Positions 5,073 to 11,257 of a stretch of 22,302 bases of DNA are shown in pieces. The notes beneath the pieces were generated by a model, which was not told where the DNA came from, ran no database searches, and saw only the letters and a list, made by a program, of their open reading frames with translations. Each line of letters opens with the position of its first letter. Within the stretch, counting starts at the first letter, position 1. The DNA comes from a virus: IMG/VR virus record IMGVR_UViG_3300032291_000843, positions 1 through 22,302 of that record. One strand, 5' to 3'. A program made the translations under genes and the position numbers.

Positions 5073-5195
5073 TTAGGATCTAAATTCTTTATGCCAGCAG
5101 TCGTCACATATATCTAATATTCTGCCTTCTGATCTAGCGGCTATCCTAGTAGATTTATTATTACATCCCGCAATTTCGCATATTTCACCAAACAT
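5073..5195 (-). CDS. 40-aa four-cysteine microprotein
   Basis: Begins MFGEICEIAGCNNKSTRIAA and ends CDDCWHKEFRS. The CxxxxC and CxxC pairs separated by about 18 residues form a classic miniature zinc-ribbon layout. The ATG is part of a TAATG junction with the upstream stop, so the gene is translationally coupled. Function unknown; such proteins can bind nucleic acid or protein. Confidence 0.6.
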   Translation of the reverse strand: MFGEICEIAGCNNKSTRIAARSEGRILDICDDCWHKEFRS

Positions 5196-5338
5196 TATTT
5201 TGATCCTTTGGCTGTTTGGCCACGATATCCCGTCTTTTTCTTATTCATTGACCCAGGCTTTTTATACCCAGCTCCGCCTGGAGTTGCTGCAATTCTTTGC
5301 TCTAAAGCTTTTTTAATTTTGTCGTGGTGTTTACCCAT
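5195..5338 (-). CDS. 47-aa very basic protein
   Basis: Lys-rich (MGKHHDKIKKALEQRIAATP ... MNKKKTGYRGQTAKGSK), with a short helix and a glycine-rich turn. It overlaps the gene upstream by 8 nt and the one downstream by 1 nt. The charge suggests RNA or DNA contact; nothing more can be said. Confidence 0.55.
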   Translation of the reverse strand: MGKHHDKIKKALEQRIAATPGGAGYKKPGSMNKKKTGYRGQTAKGSK

Positions 5339-5474
5339 TGTTTTTTTCTATTATCCTAACTATATATCTGATTACTTCGTTTGGACTCCACTCTGGAGGC
5401 AATTCTAAATATCTTATTTCATCCGCAATTTTTTTTCTATAACTTCCGTCTAAATATTCTGCGAGTTTATCCAT
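5331..5474 (-). CDS. 47-aa hypothetical protein
   Basis: Begins MDKLAEYLDGSYRKKIADEI and is predicted helical throughout, with a LPPEWSPNEV turn in the middle. It heads a run of three overlapping microgenes ending at 5073. An AAGGTTAT stretch before the ATG is at best a weak SD. It lies just downstream, on the minus strand, of the terminator after the secreted-protein gene, so it needs its own promoter or read-through. Confidence 0.55.
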   Translation of the reverse strand: MDKLAEYLDGSYRKKIADEIRYLELPPEWSPNEVIRYIVRIIEKNNG

Positions 5475-5499
5475 AAGGTTATTCTAGCATTTATAAGGT

Positions 5500-5531
5500 A
5501 AAGGGGCAAGACCCTTGAGTCCTGCCCCTTT
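5500..5531 (-). terminator. Terminator hairpin after the secreted-protein gene
   Basis: AAAGGGGCA (5500-5508) and TGCCCCTTT (5523-5531) form a perfect 9-bp stem, extended inside by a mismatch and 3 bp. It lies 12 nt after the stop at 5543. The tail on the minus strand (UUUACCUUAU) is only moderately U-rich. Confidence 0.7.
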
Positions 5532-5542
5532 AATTTAAAGTA

Positions 5543-6649
5543 TTACTTAACTAAAGTAACCTTAGCCTTTGGATTCTTTACATTCCACTTCTTTGCAAGT
5601 GCATTGAAAGCATCCTTGATTGACTTAAGCGCAGCAGCATTATCTGCTGTAAGCTTTGCAATCTGTGCATCCTTATCAAGGATTGCCTTGTCAAAAACAG
5701 CCTTTGCGTCTGCAAGAGCCTTTGCTGAAGCCGCCTTTTCTGCAGCGATTAGCGCTGTGTGTTCTGCGGTTGCCTTAACAAGTGCTGCATCTGAAGCAGC
5801 CTTTGCAGCGATAGCAGCGTCCTTAGCAGCAACCTGTGCAGAAAGTTCTGATACTAGATCACGAACTGCAATTTCTGCAAACGGTGCAAGAGCACGTGCA
5901 GGTAGTCCGACAACGTCTGCTGTTGTTGCATCAGATGATGTTGTTGGCGCAAATGTAATTAGTGATCGTGTTCCAGTTGTTGGTAGTGTTGCCTTAAATG
6001 TAGCAACTCCAAAATCTGAAAGTGTAGCACCAGTTGTTGCTGTTGCTGTGTCTAGTGTTGCTGTTGCAGCAAATACAGTTGCAGTAATTGACTTACCTGA
6101 TACCTTGTTTCCAAAAGTATCTGTAGCTGTTACTGTGATGTCTTGCTTGGTTCCAGCAGCACCTGATGCAGGTGAAGATAGTGTAAGAGTATTAATCTTG
6201 CCAGCAGTTCCCTGTACATAGTATGTGAAAGTTGTTCCTTGATTAGTAACAGTTACTGTTCCAATCGCTGTAGTCTTTGTGTAGACCCAGAATGTTGCTG
6301 TTGTTCCTGTACCAGTTGCAACTGTCAAGGATGAAGATCCTGAAGATGCTCCTACTGGTGCAGCAGATGTATGTAATGCAGAAACGATTGTTGCATTTGT
6401 TGTTACAACAGAAACGTTTGTTCCTGCGTCAACTGTTGCTACAAACTTTAGTGCGTCAGCAGCATCTACTGAATTGTCTGAAGGTACTGGTAATGAAGCT
6501 GGTGTAGCAATTGCAGATGCCGTAGTGTTTGCTACAGAATCCAATGATACAGCGACTGTCATTACAGCAGCACTTGCAGGTGTTGCTACAATTGTGCCCA
6601 GAGTCATGGCTGCAACCATGGCTAGTGCGATTTTCTTAAATGAGTTCAT
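5543..6649 (-). CDS. Secreted Ig-like, Ala-rich surface protein
   Basis: 368 residues. Residues 1-27 are a signal peptide (MNSFKKIALAMVAAMTLG then ATPASA). Residues 30-150 are Thr/Ser/Val-rich beta sequence. Residues 152-235 resemble a bacterial Ig-like (invasin/Big-type) domain, with DITVTATDTFGNKVSGKSI as the core. Residues 255-350 are an Ala/Lys-rich coiled coil, and the C-terminus is a basic motif (FNALAKKWNVKNPKAKVTLVK). Composition and base usage look less AT-rich and more repetitive than the neighbours, and the architecture resembles actinobacterial cell-surface proteins. It may be host-derived cargo or a secreted phage factor. It has an AAGGAG SD 10 nt upstream and a terminator downstream. 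Export from an infected cell is unusual for a virion protein. Confidence 0.85.
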   Translation of the reverse strand: MNSFKKIALAMVAAMTLGTIVATPASAAVMTVAVSLDSVANTTASAIATPASLPVPSDNSVDAADALKFVATVDAGTNVSVVTTNATIVSALHTSAAPVGASSGSSSLTVATGTGTTATFWVYTKTTAIGTVTVTNQGTTFTYYVQGTAGKINTLTLSSPASGAAGTKQDITVTATDTFGNKVSGKSITATVFAATATLDTATATTGATLSDFGVATFKATLPTTGTRSLITFAPTTSSDATTADVVGLPARALAPFAEIAVRDLVSELSAQVAAKDAAIAAKAASDAALVKATAEHTALIAAEKAASAKALADAKAVFDKAILDKDAQIAKLTADNAAALKSIKDAFNALAKKWNVKNPKAKVTLVK

Positions 6650-6696
6650 TTAATTTATTCTCCTTATTTCCTCTGCCTCTTGATGAGCGCAGAATT

Positions 6697-6897
6697 TTAA
6701 TGTAATTCATGTATCTTTACATGAAACGAACATGGGTCTCCGCCTTCTTCCCATTCTTGCATTTCTTCATCTGACATTGGTGGGCCATCATGTGTATCGC
6801 AAAATACATCAGATACCCAGCCCCGATCATAACCATTCTTAAGCCAGATTTCAAACTCTAAATGATTAGAATCTTCTGAATCAAATTCTAAAACCAT
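6697..6897 (-). CDS. Conserved-type acidic phage protein (CDTHDGPP motif)
   Basis: An acidic protein of 66 residues containing FCDTHDGPPMSDEEMQEWE and then GGDPCSFH. The paired CxxH and DPC elements could hold a metal. I recall similar short proteins in actinophage genomes, always without assigned function. It overlaps the thioredoxin gene by 10 nt. Confidence 0.75.
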   Translation of the reverse strand: MVLEFDSEDSNHLEFEIWLKNGYDRGWVSDVFCDTHDGPPMSDEEMQEWEEGGDPCSFHVKIHELH

Positions 6898-7190
6898 TCT
6901 GACAACTCCTCAAGCATCTTATGCTTTGGTTTTGCCCCGATGATTGTCTTAATGACAACACCATCTTCAAATAATACCATAGTAGGTATAGAGGATACTG
7001 AGTATTCAAGAGTTTTTATAGGATTATCATCAATATTTAACTTACCGACGAGTATTCCATGCTCTTTTGATATCTCATCTAGGATGGGTGAGACCTTTTT
7101 GCAAGGCCCACACCATTCTGCCCAGAAGTCAATTAGTACTAATCCGTTGGATTCAATAACCTCATTAAAGTTTTCATCCGTTACTAGCAT
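6888..7190 (-). CDS. trxA: Thioredoxin
   Basis: 100 residues with the full thioredoxin fold signature: DFWAEWCGPCKK with the redox pair Cys27/Cys30, and the cis-proline segment SIPTMVLF (Pro69). It reduces disulfides in the cytoplasm; phage thioredoxins can serve ribonucleotide reductase or replace the host protein as a polymerase factor, but neither partner is visible here. It overlaps both neighbours (17 nt upstream, 10 nt downstream), so it is expressed from the protease-led cluster. Confidence 0.95.
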   Translation of the reverse strand: MLVTDENFNEVIESNGLVLIDFWAEWCGPCKKVSPILDEISKEHGILVGKLNIDDNPIKTLEYSVSSIPTMVLFEDGVVIKTIIGAKPKHKMLEELSEWF

Positions 7191-7395
7191 CTGGCTTTAA
7201 TTCCTCTGCTGCTGCATTAAACTTATTCATGAATGTTTGAATAACCCAAAATGCTGTTTCGCCAGCATTAACTGACATAGCTTTTGAAGTATCTTCTGTT
7301 CGATCTTCAATTGCAAGACCGTTATACCATTTTTGATACAGCTCTTCGCCAATATCTTTGATTATTCCTTCAAGTACTGTTAGCTTATCATCCAT
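7174..7395 (-). CDS. Conserved-type phage protein, helical
   Basis: 73 residues, mostly helical, with segments EELYQKWYNGLAIEDRTEDT and ETAFWVIQTFMNKFNAAAEEL. I recall similar proteins beside thioredoxin or structural genes in actinophages, without a function. It overlaps the end of the protease gene by 8 nt and the thioredoxin gene by 17 nt, a tightly coupled trio. Confidence 0.75.
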   Translation of the reverse strand: MDDKLTVLEGIIKDIGEELYQKWYNGLAIEDRTEDTSKAMSVNAGETAFWVIQTFMNKFNAAAEELKPDASNG

Positions 7396-8317
7396 TGAGT
7401 AGTGACCATGAATCTATCATTTTACCAAATGCACTTTTGCTTTTAACATCTACTGATTTGGATAAAAATAGGCTATAAATATCTTGATAAGTCATTGAAG
7501 GATTTTTTGACTTAACACCTACCCATGTTGCTGCTGCTACTTGTGCAGAAATAGAAGTGCCCGCACCATTAATTTGTTTGTTACCTGGAACCTTGACTCG
7601 CATAGATCCGATAGCAAAAAAATCTGTTAGATTGGAGTCAAAATTTCCGTAAGATGCAATATAGTCTCCAGGCATCGTTGCAGCAACTGCAATTGATTCA
7701 GGAATGCATGCAGGCCAATCAATGCGCTTGTAGTCTTTAGCATTACCTACTGGGAAAAACGAAGGGACTCCTACATTCTTTAGCATGCTTACTGCAGAGT
7801 TAGTAACTGGTGTGTTTAAACAGTAGTTCGTACCGCTTAGAAGAGTGTGAGTACCCTGTGACATAGACAAAGCTTGAATGTTAAACTTTATTCTATTGTC
7901 ATATACCCACTGCAATGCTAGGTTAACTGTTTTTTCGTTAACAATTTGTCTTCCGCCATTTGAAGTGTTTCCCACTATTCGGATAAATACAATGTTCATA
8001 TTTGGATTAGTTTGAAGTGCGGAATAAGTCATTTGTGTTCCATGATCAAACCCTGCTGTGTTCATAAACTTTAATGGCATGCTGGAAGATCCAACACCTT
8101 CCATAAACTGCTTACCATTTGGACAAGTTGACCATTCAATAAAACAAACTTCATAGACAATCTTTCCATTAAATTCTGGGATAGATGTATCAAGAGCAGT
8201 ATCAATAATTGCTAATGATGGTACCGAATCAACTGTACGGTTTTTTAATGCCGCATGAGCGGTTGTAGGTAAAACAAGTGTTAAGGCTACTAGAGCCGTG
8301 ATTATTTTTTTATTCAT
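7388..8317 (-). CDS. Secreted subtilisin-family (S8) serine protease
   Basis: 309 residues. Residues 1-22 form a signal peptide (MNKKIITALVALTLVLP then TTAHA). The catalytic triad of the S8 family is visible: Asp39 in LAIIDTALD, His92 in GFDHGTQM, Ser255 in GAGTSISAQVAAATW, with the oxyanion Asn192 in FFPVGNAKD. Four or more cysteines may form disulfides outside the cell. There is no evident propeptide and no cell-wall anchor. The ATG is 7 nt after a TAGAAT -10 box, so it is probably leaderless, and a long inverted repeat overlaps the promoter. An exported protease could trim host surface or competing phage proteins; the target is unknown. It heads the cluster with thioredoxin. Confidence 0.9.
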   Translation of the reverse strand: MNKKIITALVALTLVLPTTAHAALKNRTVDSVPSLAIIDTALDTSIPEFNGKIVYEVCFIEWSTCPNGKQFMEGVGSSSMPLKFMNTAGFDHGTQMTYSALQTNPNMNIVFIRIVGNTSNGGRQIVNEKTVNLALQWVYDNRIKFNIQALSMSQGTHTLLSGTNYCLNTPVTNSAVSMLKNVGVPSFFPVGNAKDYKRIDWPACIPESIAVAATMPGDYIASYGNFDSNLTDFFAIGSMRVKVPGNKQINGAGTSISAQVAAATWVGVKSKNPSMTYQDIYSLFLSKSVDVKSKSAFGKMIDSWSLLNG

Positions 8318-8324
8318 AGTACCT

Positions 8325-8352
8325 ATTCTACTAAATATTGACGGATTGTCAA
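8325..8352 (-). promoter_or_regulatory. Leaderless promoter of the secreted protease
   Basis: Minus-strand TTGACA (8347-8352), a 16-nt spacer, and TAGAAT (8325-8330), then 7 nt to the ATG at 8317. The -35 box lies inside the 19-bp inverted repeat 8336-8354. Confidence 0.7.
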
Positions 8353-8354
8353 TA
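8336..8354. promoter_or_regulatory. Inverted repeat, operator candidate
   Basis: TATTGAC-ggatt-GTCAATA has perfect 7-bp arms and covers the -35 box and spacer of the protease promoter. It also lies 2 nt after the stop of the 59-aa gene, so a weak terminator role is an alternative, although the stem is AT-rich and no U-run follows. Confidence 0.5.
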
Positions 8355-8356
8355 GG

Positions 8357-8536
8357 TTATTCGTTGTCTAATTTATTTAACTTAGCCTGATACCATTTGC
8401 CAGCATCTAGATTAGTTGGTGGTTGCATTCCTTGAGATTCTAATAGATTAGTTAGTGTTTGTGTATACAACTCAACTAACATTTCAAGCCTGACTACTTG
8501 CATTTCTAGTAGTCTAAGTCTTTCTGACTTTCTCAT
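8357..8536 (-). CDS. 59-aa coiled-coil protein
   Basis: Begins MRKSERLRLLEMQVVRLEML and continues VELYTQTLTNLL, a heptad pattern of Leu/Val typical of a short coiled coil. It ends with a KWYQAKLNKLDNE helix. The ATG overlaps the stop of the zinc-ribbon membrane protein by 4 nt (ATGA, 8533-8536), so it is coupled. Small coiled-coil proteins often oligomerise; the partner is unknown. Confidence 0.65.
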   Translation of the reverse strand: MRKSERLRLLEMQVVRLEMLVELYTQTLTNLLESQGMQPPTNLDAGKWYQAKLNKLDNE

Positions 8537-8892
8537 TCTGTTTCCTCTCTATCTACGGGGGTAGGTGCTGTAGCAACACTACCGCAGCTAACACATTCCA
8601 TGTCCAGAAAATATGTAGCAATTTCAAAATCATCAAAAATAACCTTAAGGTTCCATATGTTTGATCCACATGGGCATAGGTGCGTTGGAGTGCCTCTTAA
8701 ATCAATAGACTTATCGTAACTGTCTGGACGAAGTTGAAGGATATCGTCTGTGTGTCTTCCTTCTCGCTCAACATCCTCTTTGTCTACAAAAAAAACATCA
8801 TAGTTGTCTAAAAATAGATTTATCTTTCTTTTAATGTTTGATGCCCATACGTATACCAATAATGTAACTGAAATTACTATGAGCCACTTCAT
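8533..8892 (-). CDS. Membrane-anchored zinc-ribbon protein
   Basis: 119 residues. Residues 2-17 form one transmembrane helix (MKWLIVISVTLLVYVW), followed by a basic KRK stretch. The domain after residue 60 reads RGTPTHLCPCGSNIWNLKV and then FLDMECVSCGSVA, i.e. CPCG and CVSCG knuckles of a zinc ribbon. I recall this soluble domain from other actinophages, usually annotated as hypothetical. The ATG lies 6 nt after TATAAT, suggesting a leaderless mRNA. Confidence 0.8.
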   Translation of the reverse strand: MKWLIVISVTLLVYVWASNIKRKINLFLDNYDVFFVDKEDVEREGRHTDDILQLRPDSYDKSIDLRGTPTHLCPCGSNIWNLKVIFDDFEIATYFLDMECVSCGSVATAPTPVDREETE

Positions 8893-8898
8893 ACCTCT

Positions 8899-8904
8899 AT
8901 TATA
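8899..8904 (-). promoter_or_regulatory. Leaderless -10 box
   Basis: Minus-strand TATAAT ends 6 nt before the ATG at 8892. No clear -35. The 6 nt (AGAGGT) resemble an SD but sit too close to the ATG to act as one. Confidence 0.55.
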
Positions 8905-8906
8905 CC

Positions 8907-9464
8907 TTAAACTTGAATGTATGTATAGGGGGCAGACACGCTCATATTAAATTCTGTAGCTGCTTCTAAAGCTGCTTTCAAGCGTAACCTTGGATTCTTT
9001 TGATTTTTTGTAGCATATAGGGCACCTAGGGCAATCATTCCGCCGCTTCCCTCTGCCATATAATTAACTACGTTTTCTCCTACATGAAAGTCTTCATCTA
9101 TTGTAAAGATTCTACCTTCAACTCCAACTATAAAAATTCCGCCTGTATCTTCTTCAGAAGAAGATCCGATACTTCCGTACCCATTGTCTTTAAATGCCTG
9201 CTTTACTGAATCAATAAATTTAGTTCTCATAAATTTATCTAATCCAGAATTAGTTTTTGTTGGTGTATATTTTGGTGGCGTCCAGGAATACTGTAGGATC
9301 TGACCCATTCTAAATGAATCTGTGAATGCCACGCCATACTGTCCCACTTTAAATACCTTTGGCTCTTTTCTAGAAAGTATCCACCCAGTTTTATCATCTG
9401 AAGCAGCATGATCTGATGCCATATAAACGACACCATTTTGGGCAATTGCTACTATACAGGTCAT
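8907..9464 (-). CDS. Proteasome-beta/HslV-like Ntn hydrolase
   Basis: 185 residues, about the length of HslV. After removal of Met1 the mature N-terminus would be Thr (TCIVAIAQNGVVYMASD), matching the catalytic N-terminal threonine of proteasome beta and HslV. Asp18 aligns with Asp17 of mature HslV, and Lys36 in RKEPKVFKVG with Lys33. The AEGSGGMIALGAL segment (137-149) fits the family's conserved Gly-Ser loop. No HslU, Mpa/ARC or other ATPase is in the window, so it may act alone, use host ATPases, or have a different Ntn activity. It starts 6 nt after a TATACT box. Confidence 0.85.
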   Translation of the reverse strand: MTCIVAIAQNGVVYMASDHAASDDKTGWILSRKEPKVFKVGQYGVAFTDSFRMGQILQYSWTPPKYTPTKTNSGLDKFMRTKFIDSVKQAFKDNGYGSIGSSSEEDTGGIFIVGVEGRIFTIDEDFHVGENVVNYMAEGSGGMIALGALYATKNQKNPRLRLKAALEAATEFNMSVSAPYTYIQV

Positions 9465-9470
9465 AATCCT

Positions 9471-9499
9471 AGTATACTAAATATAAATTCGAAGGTCTA
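9471..9499 (-). promoter_or_regulatory. Leaderless promoter of the Ntn-hydrolase gene
   Basis: Minus-strand TAGACC (9494-9499; four of six match TTGACA), a 17-nt spacer, and TATACT (9471-9476), then 6 nt to the ATG at 9464. It lies between the stop of the coiled-coil gene (9497) and this gene. Confidence 0.65.
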
Positions 9500-9796
9500 G
9501 TCGTGCATATTTATGTGCGTAAGCTTAATTAAAGTATCTTCAAGCTCAGCCTTGACCTCAATTAGCTCCTGTACTGCAGCATAGTATTTATCTCGCCACT
9601 CAATTAGATCTTTTTCTAATTTATACAGTTTAATTTCAAGGTCTTTTAATTCCATTTTGAGCATATCTTGTTCACGCTCAGCTCGTCTAATTTTTTCTCT
9701 TTTAGACTCTTTAATCTCCGCCACCAACGCTGTACCCATACCGCTCAATATTGAGGCGACAATAACAATAATTACAGAGTTGGCGTCCAGGGTCAT
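9497..9796 (-). CDS. Membrane protein with long coiled coil
   Basis: 99 residues. Residues 6-26 form a transmembrane helix (SVIIVIVASILSGMGTALVA), followed by a highly charged coiled coil to residue 90 (EREQDMLKMELKDLEIKLYK and on). One membrane span plus a coiled coil resembles i-spanins or a membrane-tethered scaffold, but there is no lipoprotein partner and actinobacteria generally lack the outer membrane that spanins fuse, so I leave the role open. TATAAT lies 9 nt before the ATG. Confidence 0.75.
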   Translation of the reverse strand: MTLDANSVIIVIVASILSGMGTALVAEIKESKREKIRRAEREQDMLKMELKDLEIKLYKLEKDLIEWRDKYYAAVQELIEVKAELEDTLIKLTHINMHD

Positions 9797-9805
9797 AGTA
9801 CTTTA

Positions 9806-9811
9806 ATTATA
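9806..9811 (-). promoter_or_regulatory. Near-leaderless -10 box
   Basis: Minus-strand TATAAT ends 9 nt before the ATG at 9796, so the predicted leader is only 2-3 nt. No SD and no clear -35. Confidence 0.5.
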
Positions 9812-9836
9812 CCCTAAAACGAGTGCTAATACTTAA

Positions 9837-10073
9837 TTAAACAAGCAATTCAGACGCTGCAATATCATTACCGATGTACTTCTTTTTAAGAATAAATTCT
9901 TTAACAGCATCGGATCCCATTTGTCTTCCAGCAAGTATAACTACCCACCTAGGTTCAAATTTAGATGATATGCATGTTTCGCACATTAACAAGTTGATTG
10001 GGATTAAAATTGATTTTCTTACATTTAATTTGTTTTTAGTCTTATTGCAACTATAGCATAATATTTTTTCCAT
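9837..10073 (-). CDS. Conserved-type phage zinc-finger protein
   Basis: 78 residues, with CYSCNKTKNKL at the N-terminus and MCETCISSKFEPRWVV in the middle: two CxxC pairs 25 residues apart, a four-Cys zinc-binding layout. The rest (LAGRQMGSDAVKEFILKKKY) is helical and basic. I recall closely similar proteins from actinophages with no function assigned. The ATG is in a TAATG junction with the upstream gene. Confidence 0.8.
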   Translation of the reverse strand: MEKILCYSCNKTKNKLNVRKSILIPINLLMCETCISSKFEPRWVVILAGRQMGSDAVKEFILKKKYIGNDIAASELLV

Positions 10074-10270
10074 TAATTAGATTCCTCTACGTGTTCAAAA
10101 ACGATTTCATCCATTATGGTAAACTCATCATTTTCTAGCACTTCTTCTATTTCAATACCATCTTTTTGGTATTTAACTTTTGATGCATATAGGCCCAAGC
10201 TTTCTACTGAGCCATATACTCTTTCAGCATGAATAAATACTATCTTAATTATTTCGTAATATTCTCGCAC
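10073..10270 (-). CDS. Conserved-type hypothetical protein, 65 aa
   Basis: A beta-rich N-terminus (EIIKIVFIHAERVYGSVESL) is followed by YASKVKYQKDGIEIEEVLEN and an acidic tail. I recall this pattern from other actinophage small proteins. It overlaps the upstream gene by 26 nt and the downstream gene by 1 nt. Function unknown. Confidence 0.7.
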   Translation of the reverse strand: MREYYEIIKIVFIHAERVYGSVESLGLYASKVKYQKDGIEIEEVLENDEFTIMDEIVFEHVEESN

Positions 10271-10574
10271 TTGGTACCCCCTCCAGTTCGCATCTTACTC
10301 CGTAAGACTCGATTAGCTTTTTAACCTTTCCAACATAATCAATTACCATTTCTTTTTTAATACCTTCGTACTTTAAAAAATTGTCTTCATATAGTCTTAT
10401 TGCTAAAAACTCTGGATACTTTGCTATGTCCATCTGCAAAAGCATATCAGGCTTTTTAATTTCCCTAATTCTTTTTGCCATCTCTGGGGTGTAAAAAACA
10501 GGTTTATTTGGTTCACCTGTCCATTCATTAACCCCATACTTAAAATGGTCTTTATCTTTATTTATGAATTCCAT
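10245..10574 (-). CDS. Conserved-type hypothetical protein, 109 aa
   Basis: A helical protein with the segments AIRLYEDNFLKYEGIKKEMV and DYVGKVKKLIESYGVRCELE. I recall near-identical segments in proteins beside whiB in related phages, without function. It overlaps the whiB gene by 17 nt and the next gene by 26 nt. Confidence 0.75.
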   Translation of the reverse strand: MEFINKDKDHFKYGVNEWTGEPNKPVFYTPEMAKRIREIKKPDMLLQMDIAKYPEFLAIRLYEDNFLKYEGIKKEMVIDYVGKVKKLIESYGVRCELEGVPSARILRNN

Positions 10575-10908
10575 TTTTAGCCCTTATTCTTTTCCAAACT
10601 TCTGGGGTTTTATGTAAATTTCTTGTCTTATCTATGGATCCAGAATTTAAATAAATTCCTCCCCATACTCCTTGCTCATCATTATCAACACCTGCTTGAT
10701 AACACATCTTGGATACTGGACAACTTAAGCAAGCCTCATCAATACTTTTTGCTATGTTTGCATCAGCCTCATACTTATCATAAAATAGATTAGTATCCAT
10801 TCCACGGCACAGGCCAAGATGAAACCAATCTAGATCATCTTTATCAATACCTAGTTCATTTAAAATGTTTGACATATTTTGCTGGAAGCTTCCAGACCCC
10901 TTGTTCAT
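10558..10908 (-). CDS. whiB: WhiB-family [4Fe-4S] transcription factor
   Basis: 116 residues. The WhiB pattern is complete: Cys34 in LGLCRGMD, then Cys60, Cys63 and Cys69 in CLSCPVSKMC, and the GVWGG turn (80-84) followed by a basic helix (KTPEVWKRIRAKNG). These proteins bind an iron-sulfur cluster, contact the primary sigma factor and alter promoter choice in actinobacteria; phage versions can mimic or block host WhiB proteins. The start at 10908 has an AGAGAGA SD 10 nt away; a second ATG at 10875 would reduce the 53-nt overlap with the upstream gene. This is the best single marker of host phylum in the window. Confidence 0.95.
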   Translation of the reverse strand: MNKGSGSFQQNMSNILNELGIDKDDLDWFHLGLCRGMDTNLFYDKYEADANIAKSIDEACLSCPVSKMCYQAGVDNDEQGVWGGIYLNSGSIDKTRNLHKTPEVWKRIRAKNGIHK

Positions 10909-11089
10909 TCGCAGGTATTCTCTCTGTAATACCCCATTGATCTTTTCTGAACATTCCCTTTACATTTGTAAAGCCGCCTGGATTTTGTTTCCATATTAGT
11001 AAATCGTAATTATCCCAATATGATTCTTGACTTTTGGTTCTAGATCTTTCTATAAAGACTTCTACACCTTTAAGTGTAAGGTTAAGCAT
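10856..11089 (-). CDS. Conserved-type hypothetical protein, 77 aa
   Basis: A beta-rich protein with YWDNYDLLIWKQNPGGF, GMFRKDQWGITERIP and GVWKLPAKYVKHF. I recall this pattern from actinophage small proteins of unknown role. An AGGAAACAA SD precedes the ATG. It is the first protein gene after tRNA-Asn, so it is probably co-transcribed with the tRNA from the 11223-11252 promoter and heads the whiB cluster. Confidence 0.75.
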   Translation of the reverse strand: MLNLTLKGVEVFIERSRTKSQESYWDNYDLLIWKQNPGGFTNVKGMFRKDQWGITERIPANEQGVWKLPAKYVKHFK

Positions 11090-11122
11090 TTGTTTCCTAT
11101 CTAGTAAGTCCGCCTAGATTTG

Positions 11123-11195
11123 CTGGCCCACTAGGATTCGAACCTAGGACCTAGAAGTTAACAGCTTCCCGCTCTGCCTGCTGAGCTATGGGCCA
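11123..11195 (-). tRNA. tRNA-Asn (GTT)
   Basis: 73 nt, full cloverleaf. Acceptor TGGCCCA/TGGGCCA, D-arm GCTC/GAGC, anticodon loop CTGTTAA (anticodon GTT), T-arm CTAGG-TTCGAAT-CCTAG, discriminator G. CCA is not fully encoded (GCA follows). It has a strong promoter upstream (11223-11252). Confidence 0.95.
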
Positions 11196-11222
11196 AAGCA
11201 GAAACCGCAGTCTCTATGTATT

Positions 11223-11252
11223 ATTATACAGTAAAAACCACGGCCCTGTCAA
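11223..11252 (-). promoter_or_regulatory. Strong promoter of tRNA-Asn
   Basis: Minus-strand TTGACA (11247-11252) is a perfect -35, with an 18-nt spacer and a perfect TATAAT (11223-11228). Transcription would start near 11215, about 20 nt before the tRNA. The -35 lies just after the stop of the 49-aa gene at 11258. Confidence 0.8.
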
Positions 11253-11257
11253 CGATT

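Noticed and set aside
5604-6221. A 205-residue plus-strand reading frame
   Set aside because: It lies wholly antisense to the Ala/Thr-rich secreted protein. Its Ala/Ser/Val bias is the mirror of that gene's codons, and it has no SD or promoter.
8336-8354. Terminator reading of the inverted repeat
   Set aside because: The stem is AT-rich and no U-run follows; its position over the -35 box makes an operator more likely, though a weak dual role is not excluded.
9497-9796. Spanin assignment for the membrane coiled-coil protein
   Set aside because: Topology fits an i-spanin, but actinobacterial hosts of this kind are not expected to have the outer membrane that spanins fuse, and no o-spanin-like lipoprotein is present.
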